A DNA stretch of 64,000 bases from NCBI GenBank assembly GCA_018806915.1, contig JAGKQI010000098.1, positions 3,534,001 to 3,598,000 on the forward strand, in the 5' to 3' direction. The notes beneath the pieces were generated by a model. That model worked only from the letters and a program-made list of their open reading frames with translations. It was not told the DNA's origin and searched no databases. Both the position numbers and the translations under genes were made by a program. Positions 9,181-17,448 of this stretch are shown in pieces. The DNA comes from Phytophthora colocasiae. Its lineage: Eukaryota > Oomycota > Peronosporomycetes > Peronosporales > Peronosporaceae. Positions within the stretch are counted from its first letter, which is position 1. The number at the start of each line of letters is the position of its first letter.

Positions 9181-11487
9181 TTCTGGTGACTTCGGATATC
9201 ACCGTGAGTCCCAAGAAGATGTCAAGATTAAAGAAGAACAAGGGGAAGAAGTGCCTTCGAACGTTGGATCGACGGAGGCACCGCTGAAAACGGAAAGATC
9301 CACAGATCAGCAGAGTTCTGGGAGGATCTCTACTGACAGGCACGAGGCAGACCTGGATCGCAATCCAGATCTCGAAGAAAAACCTCGAATTCCTCACAAG
9401 GCCCCTTCGAGGGCCACCGCGGATCTCGATGATCGAGATCCGCACACGAGCGATAAGGAATCAGCAAAGCTGAAACCTAATCTGCTCACCAAGTCCACTG
9501 TTACCTCAAGATCGACCAAGAAAAAGAAGATCAAGAGCACCCGGACGAAACTGAAAGCTCCAGACTCAGAACCAGAAGATATGATCAGCCCAGGATCGAC
9601 GATTACCAAGGACGCGATCGAGCAGGCCTATTACAGGAAGATGCTAAGCGAGACCTTGCTTAACGATCCCGTTCTTACGATCATACAAGTCCGCCAGATC
9701 GGTAACCTCACCGGCCCAGTGTCGAAACCCCGGACTAGCTCGGACCGCCTGAACGCGGTGAAGATTCTACTTGATCTGCTCCAAGAGGCTGGTTTAGTGG
9801 CTGGAGAATTCGACCCAAACTCTCTATTTGATCTGGAACTGGAAGCGATTCAATCTGCGACCCATGATCTATTCAACTCTCTCAAAGTCTTGGTCGGCGA
9901 ACGCCCACTGACGCCCGATCTAGGTTATCAGACTGGATCGTCATGCTACGCGTCAGCGACTTCGGAACCAGATTCCGACAGCCCGAGAAGGCTGCAACGC
10001 ATGTCGCTGGGCCCCTCCGGTGCCAAATTCCTGAAATCGCGTATGAAGAAACAAGATACACGATCGGTGACCACGAAACTGGAGGCTAAGACACCTGATC
10101 AGCAAGAAAATCGCCGGATCCGGACAGACCAGACCGCGCCGACGACTAATTCCACTGGATCGAGCAACAAGTTGGACGACTACTTTCAAATGGCGATGGA
10201 TCGTTTCTTAAAAGAACGGAATCTCGCGACACCCCGATCGCCGATCAAAGGGGAGTTGGATGTTGAGATGGAGTCCGTTACGGCCTCGGATCCGGACGCA
10301 TGGGAATACGATCCAGACGACATGGGCATACCAAGTTCCGGTGGACAGACGTCGAGCCGAGCCACGATCGCATCCGCGGCGATCGGTCAAGGAGGATCGT
10401 CGATGATCCAGCGGGTCCGGATCTCAGCGATCTCGGATCTGAAAGATTTTGCGGGTAAAGATCTGGACGAAGATCGCGCTCGGGCCTGGATCAGTAAAGT
10501 CAAGTCGGCGTTCCAACGCGATCAGGCTACGGAAGAAGAGAAATGCCTCACGTTTGCAGATCTGATGGTGGGACCGGCAAAGAACTGGTACAGGCAGCTC
10601 AGTCGAACGACGAAAACCAAGTGGGCGGATCTGTTGGACAGTTTCCAGACCCAATATTGTGGGTTGGGTATGTCGGTCGCGTGGCAATACTATCACGCTC
10701 GCAAGCGATCGGAAGAAACCCCTCTCGATTATCTCTACCGGCTCAACGTGGCGGCTTTACGTGCTAGACTGAAGATCAAGGACGGGAGCCCTAAGGCCCG
10801 CCGAGAACATGTGGACCACTACATAGAGACATTGGGAGATCCGGAGTTAGCTGATCGGCTGACCCTACTCCAACTGAGTGACGTCGAGGAGCTGGAGGAG
10901 GTACTCCGTGCCCGGGAACGGGCGAAAAGCAGGCAGCGTAAATCTGCGTTCGGATCGAAGTACAGACAAAAGGCACCGGCCAGTGCCCCGGCAGCTCCCA
11001 CCCGAGCGGTGGTACGGGCGATCCAAACTCAAGATCCGAGCTCAGAATCAGAAGAAATATCCGGATCGGATGGATCCGATTCTGAAGGCGATCTCCGGAG
11101 GATATATCTTGCCGCGTCAGAAGACAAGCCGATCGGTGCTGGGGGCGCTCCCCACCAACAGGATCAGTTGCGATCGCACACGAACGTGCAGGACCGAGGC
11201 CGGACCACGGATCGCAGACAACCAGATCACGATAGAGGTCGCTGTTCGCATTGTAGGTCGCGGAAGCACACGGATCTGGACTGCTGGAGACGTCTAACCT
11301 GTGACAAGTGCGGAAAGAGGGGCCACCCAACGGATCGCTGTCTATATACATGCCGTGGTTGTAGTGGGAGATCCATGAAGCTGGAGAATGCCCCATGGAA
11401 GAATTCTACAACCAGATCCGCAAGTGGTACGATCCGACCCGACATGCCGGACTGTTTCCCGAGAAGGTGGAAAAGATGTTAAACTAG
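9161..11487 (+). CDS. Gypsy-2 gag
   Basis: About 773 codons. A long charged, Ser/Thr-rich N-terminus (residues 1-420) precedes a retrotransposon-gag-like domain (about 430-620) with RAWISKVKSAFQRDQATEEE, AKNWYRQLSRTTKTKWADL and YHARKRSEETPLDYLYRLN. Zinc knuckles follow: CSHCRSRKHTDLDC and CDKCGKRGHPTDRC, both C-x2-C-x4-H-x4-C. A third knuckle begins CRGCSG at about 11360, but the frame slips after it. The unbroken frame ends at 11482, whereas an adjacent frame continues the third knuckle (IHEAGEC) and ends LFPEKVEKMLN with TAG at 11485-11487. A missing G in the GGG near 11371 would explain this. Gag makes the virus-like particle and binds RNA. Confidence 0.85.
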
Positions 11488-14400
11488 GACGCTCGCCGGT
11501 TTGGAAACCGGTACGAGCCGAGCGTTCTGAGTACTGCGTCTATGCATATGTGAACAAGAAATCGAGAGATCAAGATAGGGAGAATTCGGATCTGCGCGGT
11601 AATACATGTAAGTTGCATTCGTATACTGCTAAGATCGCGAGTCTTCCCCGGATCGATGAGTTCTCGCGATCTGGTGCGGAAGTGGCCTTGGATCTCAAGG
11701 AAGGAGAATCCAGGGGTTACTGGAAATACCACGCACCAGGAAAATGGTTCCGCCAAGCCAAGATCTCAGGCAAGATTAATCATGAAAGAGCGATCTTGCT
11801 CCTGGACACTGGCGCCGAGGTATCCATCTTGGATACCACCTTTGCTCGTAAGGTTGGGTGCCACTTTGACACTAGTCAGAGACAGGAGTGTGTTGGGATC
11901 GGTGATAATGTGTACACCACCGAGGGAAGAACGAGGATCAAGATCACGCTTGCAGGATACCTGGTCTACTTTTTCGATATTTGGATCGGGGATCTATCCG
12001 GGCAAGATGCGATCCTGGGTATGGATTTCATGATCCCGGCTGGGGTCCGGATGGATCTTGCGAAGGGATCGATGTGCTTACCTAATGAAGTGGGGATCCC
12101 ACTTAGTGGTCGCAAGAGATTATACGGGGAGAAGGTAAGATCGGTAAAATTGGAAGAAGATCTACATATCCCAGTTGGGGGATCCGAAGAGGCCGCATCG
12201 AGAGTGAAATTATCGGCGACGGAGAAATTGTGGGTGAACAGAGGCGACCAATGGGTACCCACCGTAGTAAATGGACCCGGCCGAACTCGGTACTTAGTGA
12301 TCACGAATTTGAGCGAGAAGATCTTACGACTGGATCACAGATTACATGTCGGGATGGTACTTGATCAAGAAAAAGTTCCTCGCTACCCCGGGTTTGTGTC
12401 GGTCGGGTCCCGGCGTTACATGGAGTGGCAGAATCTAGCTCTAGAAGCGACAGTGGACGCAAGACCGGAACCTCAGGAAACCGTAGAGATCCCCTTACCG
12501 TCGGTCGAACGGCCGACCTACGTTACGCCGCGATCTATACTCCGTCGAGGTGGGGCAATCAAGACCGATCCTGATCCTGCACCAATATCGACATTGGAAC
12601 CGCGATCACCGACCGATACGGCCGAAGTCAAGGTCGCATTCATCGATCCCCAACCGGATCCCATGGATACCCCACCGATCACGATCAGTTCCGACAAGGC
12701 CCCGAGTGGCGAAGCTGGGGGCGGTGAGACTGAGACGAATGGTGAGACTGAGACGAATGAGAGCTTGCCAGATCAGGCCCCAGGTCGGACAGATCGGACA
12801 TGTGAAGAGGAAATCGAGGTAAAAACAGAAAAACCAGATTTTAAAATCGAGATCCAACATGTATCCGACGCCGATGCCGTCCCCATGGTTAAAGACACCC
12901 CAATCTTGACAGCCAAGGACGATAGGCTGCGTGATCAATCAACGGATGAACCGGATCCGACATCTCCTGAAGGGATCGAGAACGCTGATCAGACCCACTT
13001 ACACGAAAGTGGCGATTTTTCGGCCGAAGATCTAGCCGATAATCTCGCAGTAGTACCGGAGATCCAGATTTTCACCACTGAAGAAGTCAGGATCGAAGAT
13101 CTGCAAGTGGGAAATCCGGGATCGGCTACCCCGGGGGAGATCGAGAAACTTCGACAGATTATTTGGAAGAAGCGACATCTCCTGATCGTAAAGGGAAACG
13201 CACTTCCTCCAGCGGCCAAGGGTGTTATATGCGATATCGACGTGGGTGATGCAAAGCCGATCGCACAACGAGTCCGAAAGGTGGCGCCACAGTTCCGCGA
13301 GAAAGTATCGGATCTCATCAAAGGACTCCTAGCTGCCAAGATCATCCGGCCATCGACCTCGCCATGGGCATCGCCGATCGTGGTGATCATCAAGAAGAAC
13401 GGTGTAGACATCCGACTATGTATCGATTATCGGCTGGTGAACGGTCTCACGAGGCTGATGATCTACCCAATGCCTCTGATCAATGACCTGTTAGAAGATC
13501 TTGACAAGGTTCTGTGGTACTGTTCATTAGACATGGCGAGTGGATTCTGGGTCGTATCAATGACCGATCGAGCTCGCGCGATCTCAGCTTTCATCACCCC
13601 GTTCGGCCTCTTCGAGTGGAATCGCATGCCGTTCGGGCTGAAGAACGCCCCTCAGATCTATCAACGTCTTGTGGACAACGCCCTATATGGATTTTTGAAG
13701 ATCTCCCAGTCAGGGAATACGAAAGACTCTACAGATGTGTTTGAATCAGGGGTCCCGGAAGATCCTGGTCGCCCGTCGGTTCTAGGACGGAGATCTTACA
13801 TCGACGATATCTTGATCACGGCTGGAACATGGGATCAAATGTGCGATCGGGTGGAAGACCTATTGGAGGCCTGTGATAAGTGGAATCTCTCGATCAGTGT
13901 GGCGAAGAGCTTCTGGGGCATGGATAAGGTGGAATATCTCGGACACAAAGTGTCGATCGACGGATTGGAGGCAAACCCGAAAGACCTGAAGTCTCTGACG
14001 GATCTGCCATTCCCTGGGTCGCTCCGATCCATGCAATCGTTCCTGGGAAGTTTGAATTACTATGGTCGGTTCATCGAGGATTATGCGATCTATGCATCGG
14101 TCCTATATGAACTACGTGAAGTGGAGTTCGCAGAACTGAAGAAGCGACCAGATCTTCGAAAGATCATGGATAGTACGGACCCGATCAATCGAGATCCCGT
14201 TGCGCTTAAGTCGAATCAGGATGGGTCACCCGACACCTTGACTCAAAAGGGGAATAGTACGCCGGATCTTAACTTGGGGGCGACGCCTCCCCCCTGTTCA
14301 AGCAAGGTCGGAGCCAATCTGGCCCAAAGAGCTGGCGACGAAAGGTGGGGTAGGGCACACAGGGCGTTTACAGCCTTGAAAACCAAGATCGCGTCGACCC

Positions 14401-14768
14401 CGATCCTTCGTCACTTCGACATGACAAAGTTACCCGTGGTGATCGTGTATGCCAGTGACTGGGCGATTTCCGCCGCACTAATGCAGGAACACGACCAGAT
14501 CTACCACCCGGTCGCGTTTGCCAGCCGAACCTTGAAGACGAACGAGTTAAACTATAATGTTGCCGAAAAGGAGGTGTTGGCTCTACTTCGGATCCTGGAT
14601 CTACACTACACCCTGTTGGTGGGACGTCGGATCAAGGTCCTAACCAGACACTCCACGCTTGCCTGGCTGTTCAAGTCTGCCGGCCTTCAAGGGCGTCTGG
14701 GACAATGGTCTGCTCTCCTGTCCCCATGGACACTCGAGATCACGAAGTGTACGAAGGAGAGAGGATGA
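11388..14768 (+). CDS. Gypsy-2 pol, part 1: protease, RT, RNase H
   Basis: 1126 codons from the first ATG. The frame is already open upstream and overlaps the gag end. Relative to the frame in which gag finishes (TAG 11485), pol is in -1, the usual arrangement for ribosomal frameshifting. Domains: aspartic protease LLLDTGAEVSILD (about residues 138-150); a long acidic linker; RT with ASPIVVIIKKNGVDIRLCID, CSLDMASGFWVVS, MPFGLKNAPQIYQRLVD and catalytic YIDDILITAG; then RNase H with VIVYASDWAISAALMQE and FASRTLKTNELNYNVAEKE. It ends at TGA 14766-14768. The same frame resumes at once and stays open to 17096. The bases around the TGA read sensibly in another frame (REDEILG), which suggests two compensating single-base changes rather than a true end. 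Confidence 0.9.
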   Translation: MPHGRILQPDPQVVRSDPTCRTVSREGGKDVKLGRSPVWKPVRAERSEYCVYAYVNKKSRDQDRENSDLRGNTCKLHSYTAKIASLPRIDEFSRSGAEVALDLKEGESRGYWKYHAPGKWFRQAKISGKINHERAILLLDTGAEVSILDTTFARKVGCHFDTSQRQECVGIGDNVYTTEGRTRIKITLAGYLVYFFDIWIGDLSGQDAILGMDFMIPAGVRMDLAKGSMCLPNEVGIPLSGRKRLYGEKVRSVKLEEDLHIPVGGSEEAASRVKLSATEKLWVNRGDQWVPTVVNGPGRTRYLVITNLSEKILRLDHRLHVGMVLDQEKVPRYPGFVSVGSRRYMEWQNLALEATVDARPEPQETVEIPLPSVERPTYVTPRSILRRGGAIKTDPDPAPISTLEPRSPTDTAEVKVAFIDPQPDPMDTPPITISSDKAPSGEAGGGETETNGETETNESLPDQAPGRTDRTCEEEIEVKTEKPDFKIEIQHVSDADAVPMVKDTPILTAKDDRLRDQSTDEPDPTSPEGIENADQTHLHESGDFSAEDLADNLAVVPEIQIFTTEEVRIEDLQVGNPGSATPGEIEKLRQIIWKKRHLLIVKGNALPPAAKGVICDIDVGDAKPIAQRVRKVAPQFREKVSDLIKGLLAAKIIRPSTSPWASPIVVIIKKNGVDIRLCIDYRLVNGLTRLMIYPMPLINDLLEDLDKVLWYCSLDMASGFWVVSMTDRARAISAFITPFGLFEWNRMPFGLKNAPQIYQRLVDNALYGFLKISQSGNTKDSTDVFESGVPEDPGRPSVLGRRSYIDDILITAGTWDQMCDRVEDLLEACDKWNLSISVAKSFWGMDKVEYLGHKVSIDGLEANPKDLKSLTDLPFPGSLRSMQSFLGSLNYYGRFIEDYAIYASVLYELREVEFAELKKRPDLRKIMDSTDPINRDPVALKSNQDGSPDTLTQKGNSTPDLNLGATPPPCSSKVGANLAQRAGDERWGRAHRAFTALKTKIASTPILRHFDMTKLPVVIVYASDWAISAALMQEHDQIYHPVAFASRTLKTNELNYNVAEKEVLALLRILDLHYTLLVGRRIKVLTRHSTLAWLFKSAGLQGRLGQWSALLSPWTLEITKCTKERG

Positions 14769-14867
14769 GATACTGGGGCGATCGCAGCTAATATAACGCC
14801 TAGATCGGAGATCGACGAAGCCCTGATCGCGATCGCGCCACAGAAGGAACCAAGGCGTAAGATCCAG

Positions 14868-17096
14868 ATGCCGATTCCCACCGTAGATCCAGGCGAGGAG
14901 CTATGGGTAGTAAGTTTCGACGGTTCGGCACGCGTGAAACGAGGAGGAGGCGCTTTCAGCGCGATCGTGTGGAGTTTGCCGGAGTGGAAAGTGATCAAAG
15001 CTAGATCAGACTATGCGGAGAGTCTTACTGTCAATGAAGCGGAATACCGTGGGCTCTTGCTAGGTCTTGGCATGATCGCACAGTTAGAACGCCGCCGTTT
15101 GGTCATTTGTGGCGATTCGAACCTAGTGATCCGACAAGTCCGGGGCGAGATCGACTGCAAGGCGCCAGGATTGACGTTACTGAAACAGAAGGTGCTAGAT
15201 CACTTGCGGAATTGGGGAGATCATGAGCTAGTCCATGTGAAGAGAGACTGGAATGGGAGCGCAGACAGCTTGGCGAGTGCCGCGCTGCAGCGAGGAAGCG
15301 GGATCGAGGTCCACGATGAAGCAGATCGGTGCGATCTGGTCACCCTAAATCGGCTTGATGAGGTGTTGATCCCTCGAGTTGAAGATCGAACGGTGCAAGT
15401 GTCGGCCGTAGCCACGGGTGCAGCCCGAGCGCGACCCGATGCCGCCGTCCTGCGAGAGGAACTGATCCGGGAGATGCGAGTGGATCGGATCAGGCGAGCC
15501 CAGGACGAGGAGGTCTGGATCGCCGGACTAAAGAAGTACCTGGCTGGGCAGATCGCGGATCTTACTCGAGCCGAGTCTGGATCCTACGCCAAGATCGCTT
15601 CCGAGTACGAGGTAGATGAACAGGATCTGTTGTTTTATTGCCCACCAGGGCCGAGATCAAGAGGTGATCGCGACCGCCTGATGAGACTCGTGGTTCCAGA
15701 AACGCTACAGCAGGATGTCCTCCATCACTACCATACGACTCTGGAAGGGGGGCATCAAGGGGTCGGACGCACTTATCAGCGGATCCGAGATCATTTCCAC
15801 TGGAGGGGATTATATCGGAGTGTGCAGCGATACGTAGGCGAGTGTGTAGACTGTGATACCGGAAAGGGGAGACCCACGATCCGGGGCGAGTCACCTGGGA
15901 ATCTGCAAGCTACATACCCCTTCCAGATCATAGCGATGGATCACATACCCTCTCTGCCCAGATCCAACAAAGGCAATACTGAACTGCTGATCTGGGTGGA
16001 TCTGTTCACGGGATATGTGATCGCAAAGGCTAGTTCCTCCCGATCGGCCCAGACCGTCGCGGAATCTTATGAAGAATGCGTGTTCCGCAGATTTGGCGCT
16101 AGCGAGATGATCAGGCACGATCGAGAGCCGGGCTTCATGTCCGACTTCTTCAGATCGTTCAATAGGATCCTGGGGCAGCGACAACGGGCGACGATGGCCT
16201 ACCGACCACAGGCCAATAGGACTGCGGAACGGATGGTGCAAACGGCCACTAGGGCAATCAAGATGTATGTTCAAGATCTCGACCAAAAGGACTGGGATGA
16301 ATATGCGGAGAGATTGACTTTCGCCATTAACACGGCTCACGATCGGGTCCGGGGAGATACCCCTCACTATTTGGTACACGGATGGGATCCAAGATCGACG
16401 TTGGAAGCAACGATCCCGATCGGGTCGACCAGACGCCACGATCGCGATCCAAGACGGTGGAGATATCGCGTTCAGAGATACTACCAGCAGTCGAGAGAAC
16501 AGGTCAACGCTAAGCTGCGAGAGGCGATCGCGGACCGAGCTGATCGGCACAATGAGGATGTCGATCCGCATCAGATCGAAGCTGGATCACGAGTTTGGCT
16601 ATACCTAGATCGTGTGAAGGAAGGGTATGCCCGTAAACTCGCCCACCTTTGGCACGGCCCGTTCCGTGTTGCAGAGAAGCTCAATGAGTTCACGATCAAG
16701 CTGGAGATCGCGGGATCTGACTACCATATCTTCCCAGTGGTCCATGTTTCTAAGCTAAAACTGGTACGGAATTTCCCGGATCGACCGCGGATCGAGTTGA
16801 CGGTAGATGAAGCAGATCGGCTCGATTTCGATGAGATCCTCCTTCCGGAGGACAGTTGGGTCCCGGATCTGGATGCCGATGAGTACGAAGTCGAACGGAT
16901 CTCGGACATGCGAAGTGGAAAACGAACTCGCTACGGCCGGATCTATCGTGAATTCCTGGTGCATTGGGTCGGTTATGATGAGCCAACGTGGGTCGACGAA
17001 GCTGATCTTAACTGTGGGGCCATATTGAGCGCGTTCCTACGTGACCACGCTAATCGGAACCGGTTTGGCGTGATGCAGTCGCATGAAGAGGTGTAA
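14868..17096 (+). CDS. Gypsy-2 pol, part 2: second RNase H, integrase, chromodomain-like tail
   Basis: 742 codons from ATG 14868, in the same frame as part 1. Residues about 15-150 are a second RNase H of the RVT_3/archaeal type: VVSFDGSARVKRGGGAFSA, LTVNEAEYRGLLLGLG, LVICGDSNLVIRQ and HVKRDWNGSADSLA carry the D-E-D-D acidic set. An integrase zinc head follows (HHYHTTLEGGHQGVGRTYQR ... CVDCDTGKG), then the core with IIAMDHIPSLP, RHDREPGFMSDFF and YRPQANRTAERMVQT. Near the end are a Gypsy C-terminal integrase domain and a chromodomain-like segment (YEVERISDMRSG, REFLVHWVGYDEPTWVDE). A second, archaeal-type RNase H in oomycete Gypsy elements has been reported before and is shared, by convergence, with plant Tat elements. 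Confidence 0.9.
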   Translation: MPIPTVDPGEELWVVSFDGSARVKRGGGAFSAIVWSLPEWKVIKARSDYAESLTVNEAEYRGLLLGLGMIAQLERRRLVICGDSNLVIRQVRGEIDCKAPGLTLLKQKVLDHLRNWGDHELVHVKRDWNGSADSLASAALQRGSGIEVHDEADRCDLVTLNRLDEVLIPRVEDRTVQVSAVATGAARARPDAAVLREELIREMRVDRIRRAQDEEVWIAGLKKYLAGQIADLTRAESGSYAKIASEYEVDEQDLLFYCPPGPRSRGDRDRLMRLVVPETLQQDVLHHYHTTLEGGHQGVGRTYQRIRDHFHWRGLYRSVQRYVGECVDCDTGKGRPTIRGESPGNLQATYPFQIIAMDHIPSLPRSNKGNTELLIWVDLFTGYVIAKASSSRSAQTVAESYEECVFRRFGASEMIRHDREPGFMSDFFRSFNRILGQRQRATMAYRPQANRTAERMVQTATRAIKMYVQDLDQKDWDEYAERLTFAINTAHDRVRGDTPHYLVHGWDPRSTLEATIPIGSTRRHDRDPRRWRYRVQRYYQQSREQVNAKLREAIADRADRHNEDVDPHQIEAGSRVWLYLDRVKEGYARKLAHLWHGPFRVAEKLNEFTIKLEIAGSDYHIFPVVHVSKLKLVRNFPDRPRIELTVDEADRLDFDEILLPEDSWVPDLDADEYEVERISDMRSGKRTRYGRIYREFLVHWVGYDEPTWVDEADLNCGAILSAFLRDHANRNRFGVMQSHEEV

Positions 17097-17448
17097 GGAG
17101 AGTCAGGCGAGGTGACAGGGTTGCCTCGCCGTGATCGAGGAAGCTGATGTGGAGGAGAATCCAGATCAGAGCGAGAGTTTTATATTTGTGTATATGCATG
17201 TGCGTAGGGAATTTGACGTTGGAAGATGGTGATCCGGGATGTCGAGATGGAGGTGAAAGGGGATCACATTCCTAAAATGGTAGAGTACGATGGAATGACT
17301 GTGGGAATGGAGAATACGGATTACGAGTGGAGATTATGAGAATTACGAATGGAGATGGAAGAATGTAGAACGGCCCTGGAAGGGGTTCCGAATCCGAACT
17401 CGGGGAGAAGCCCCGAGCCTTGCTGCAGGTGATCGAAGTTCGCACGAC
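17097..17448. other. Spacer between Gypsy-2 pol and the antisense ORF
   Basis: About 350 bp between two convergent stop codons. G/A-rich on the + strand, with no ORF or clear terminator. It may hold 3' processing signals for both transcripts. Confidence 0.4.
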
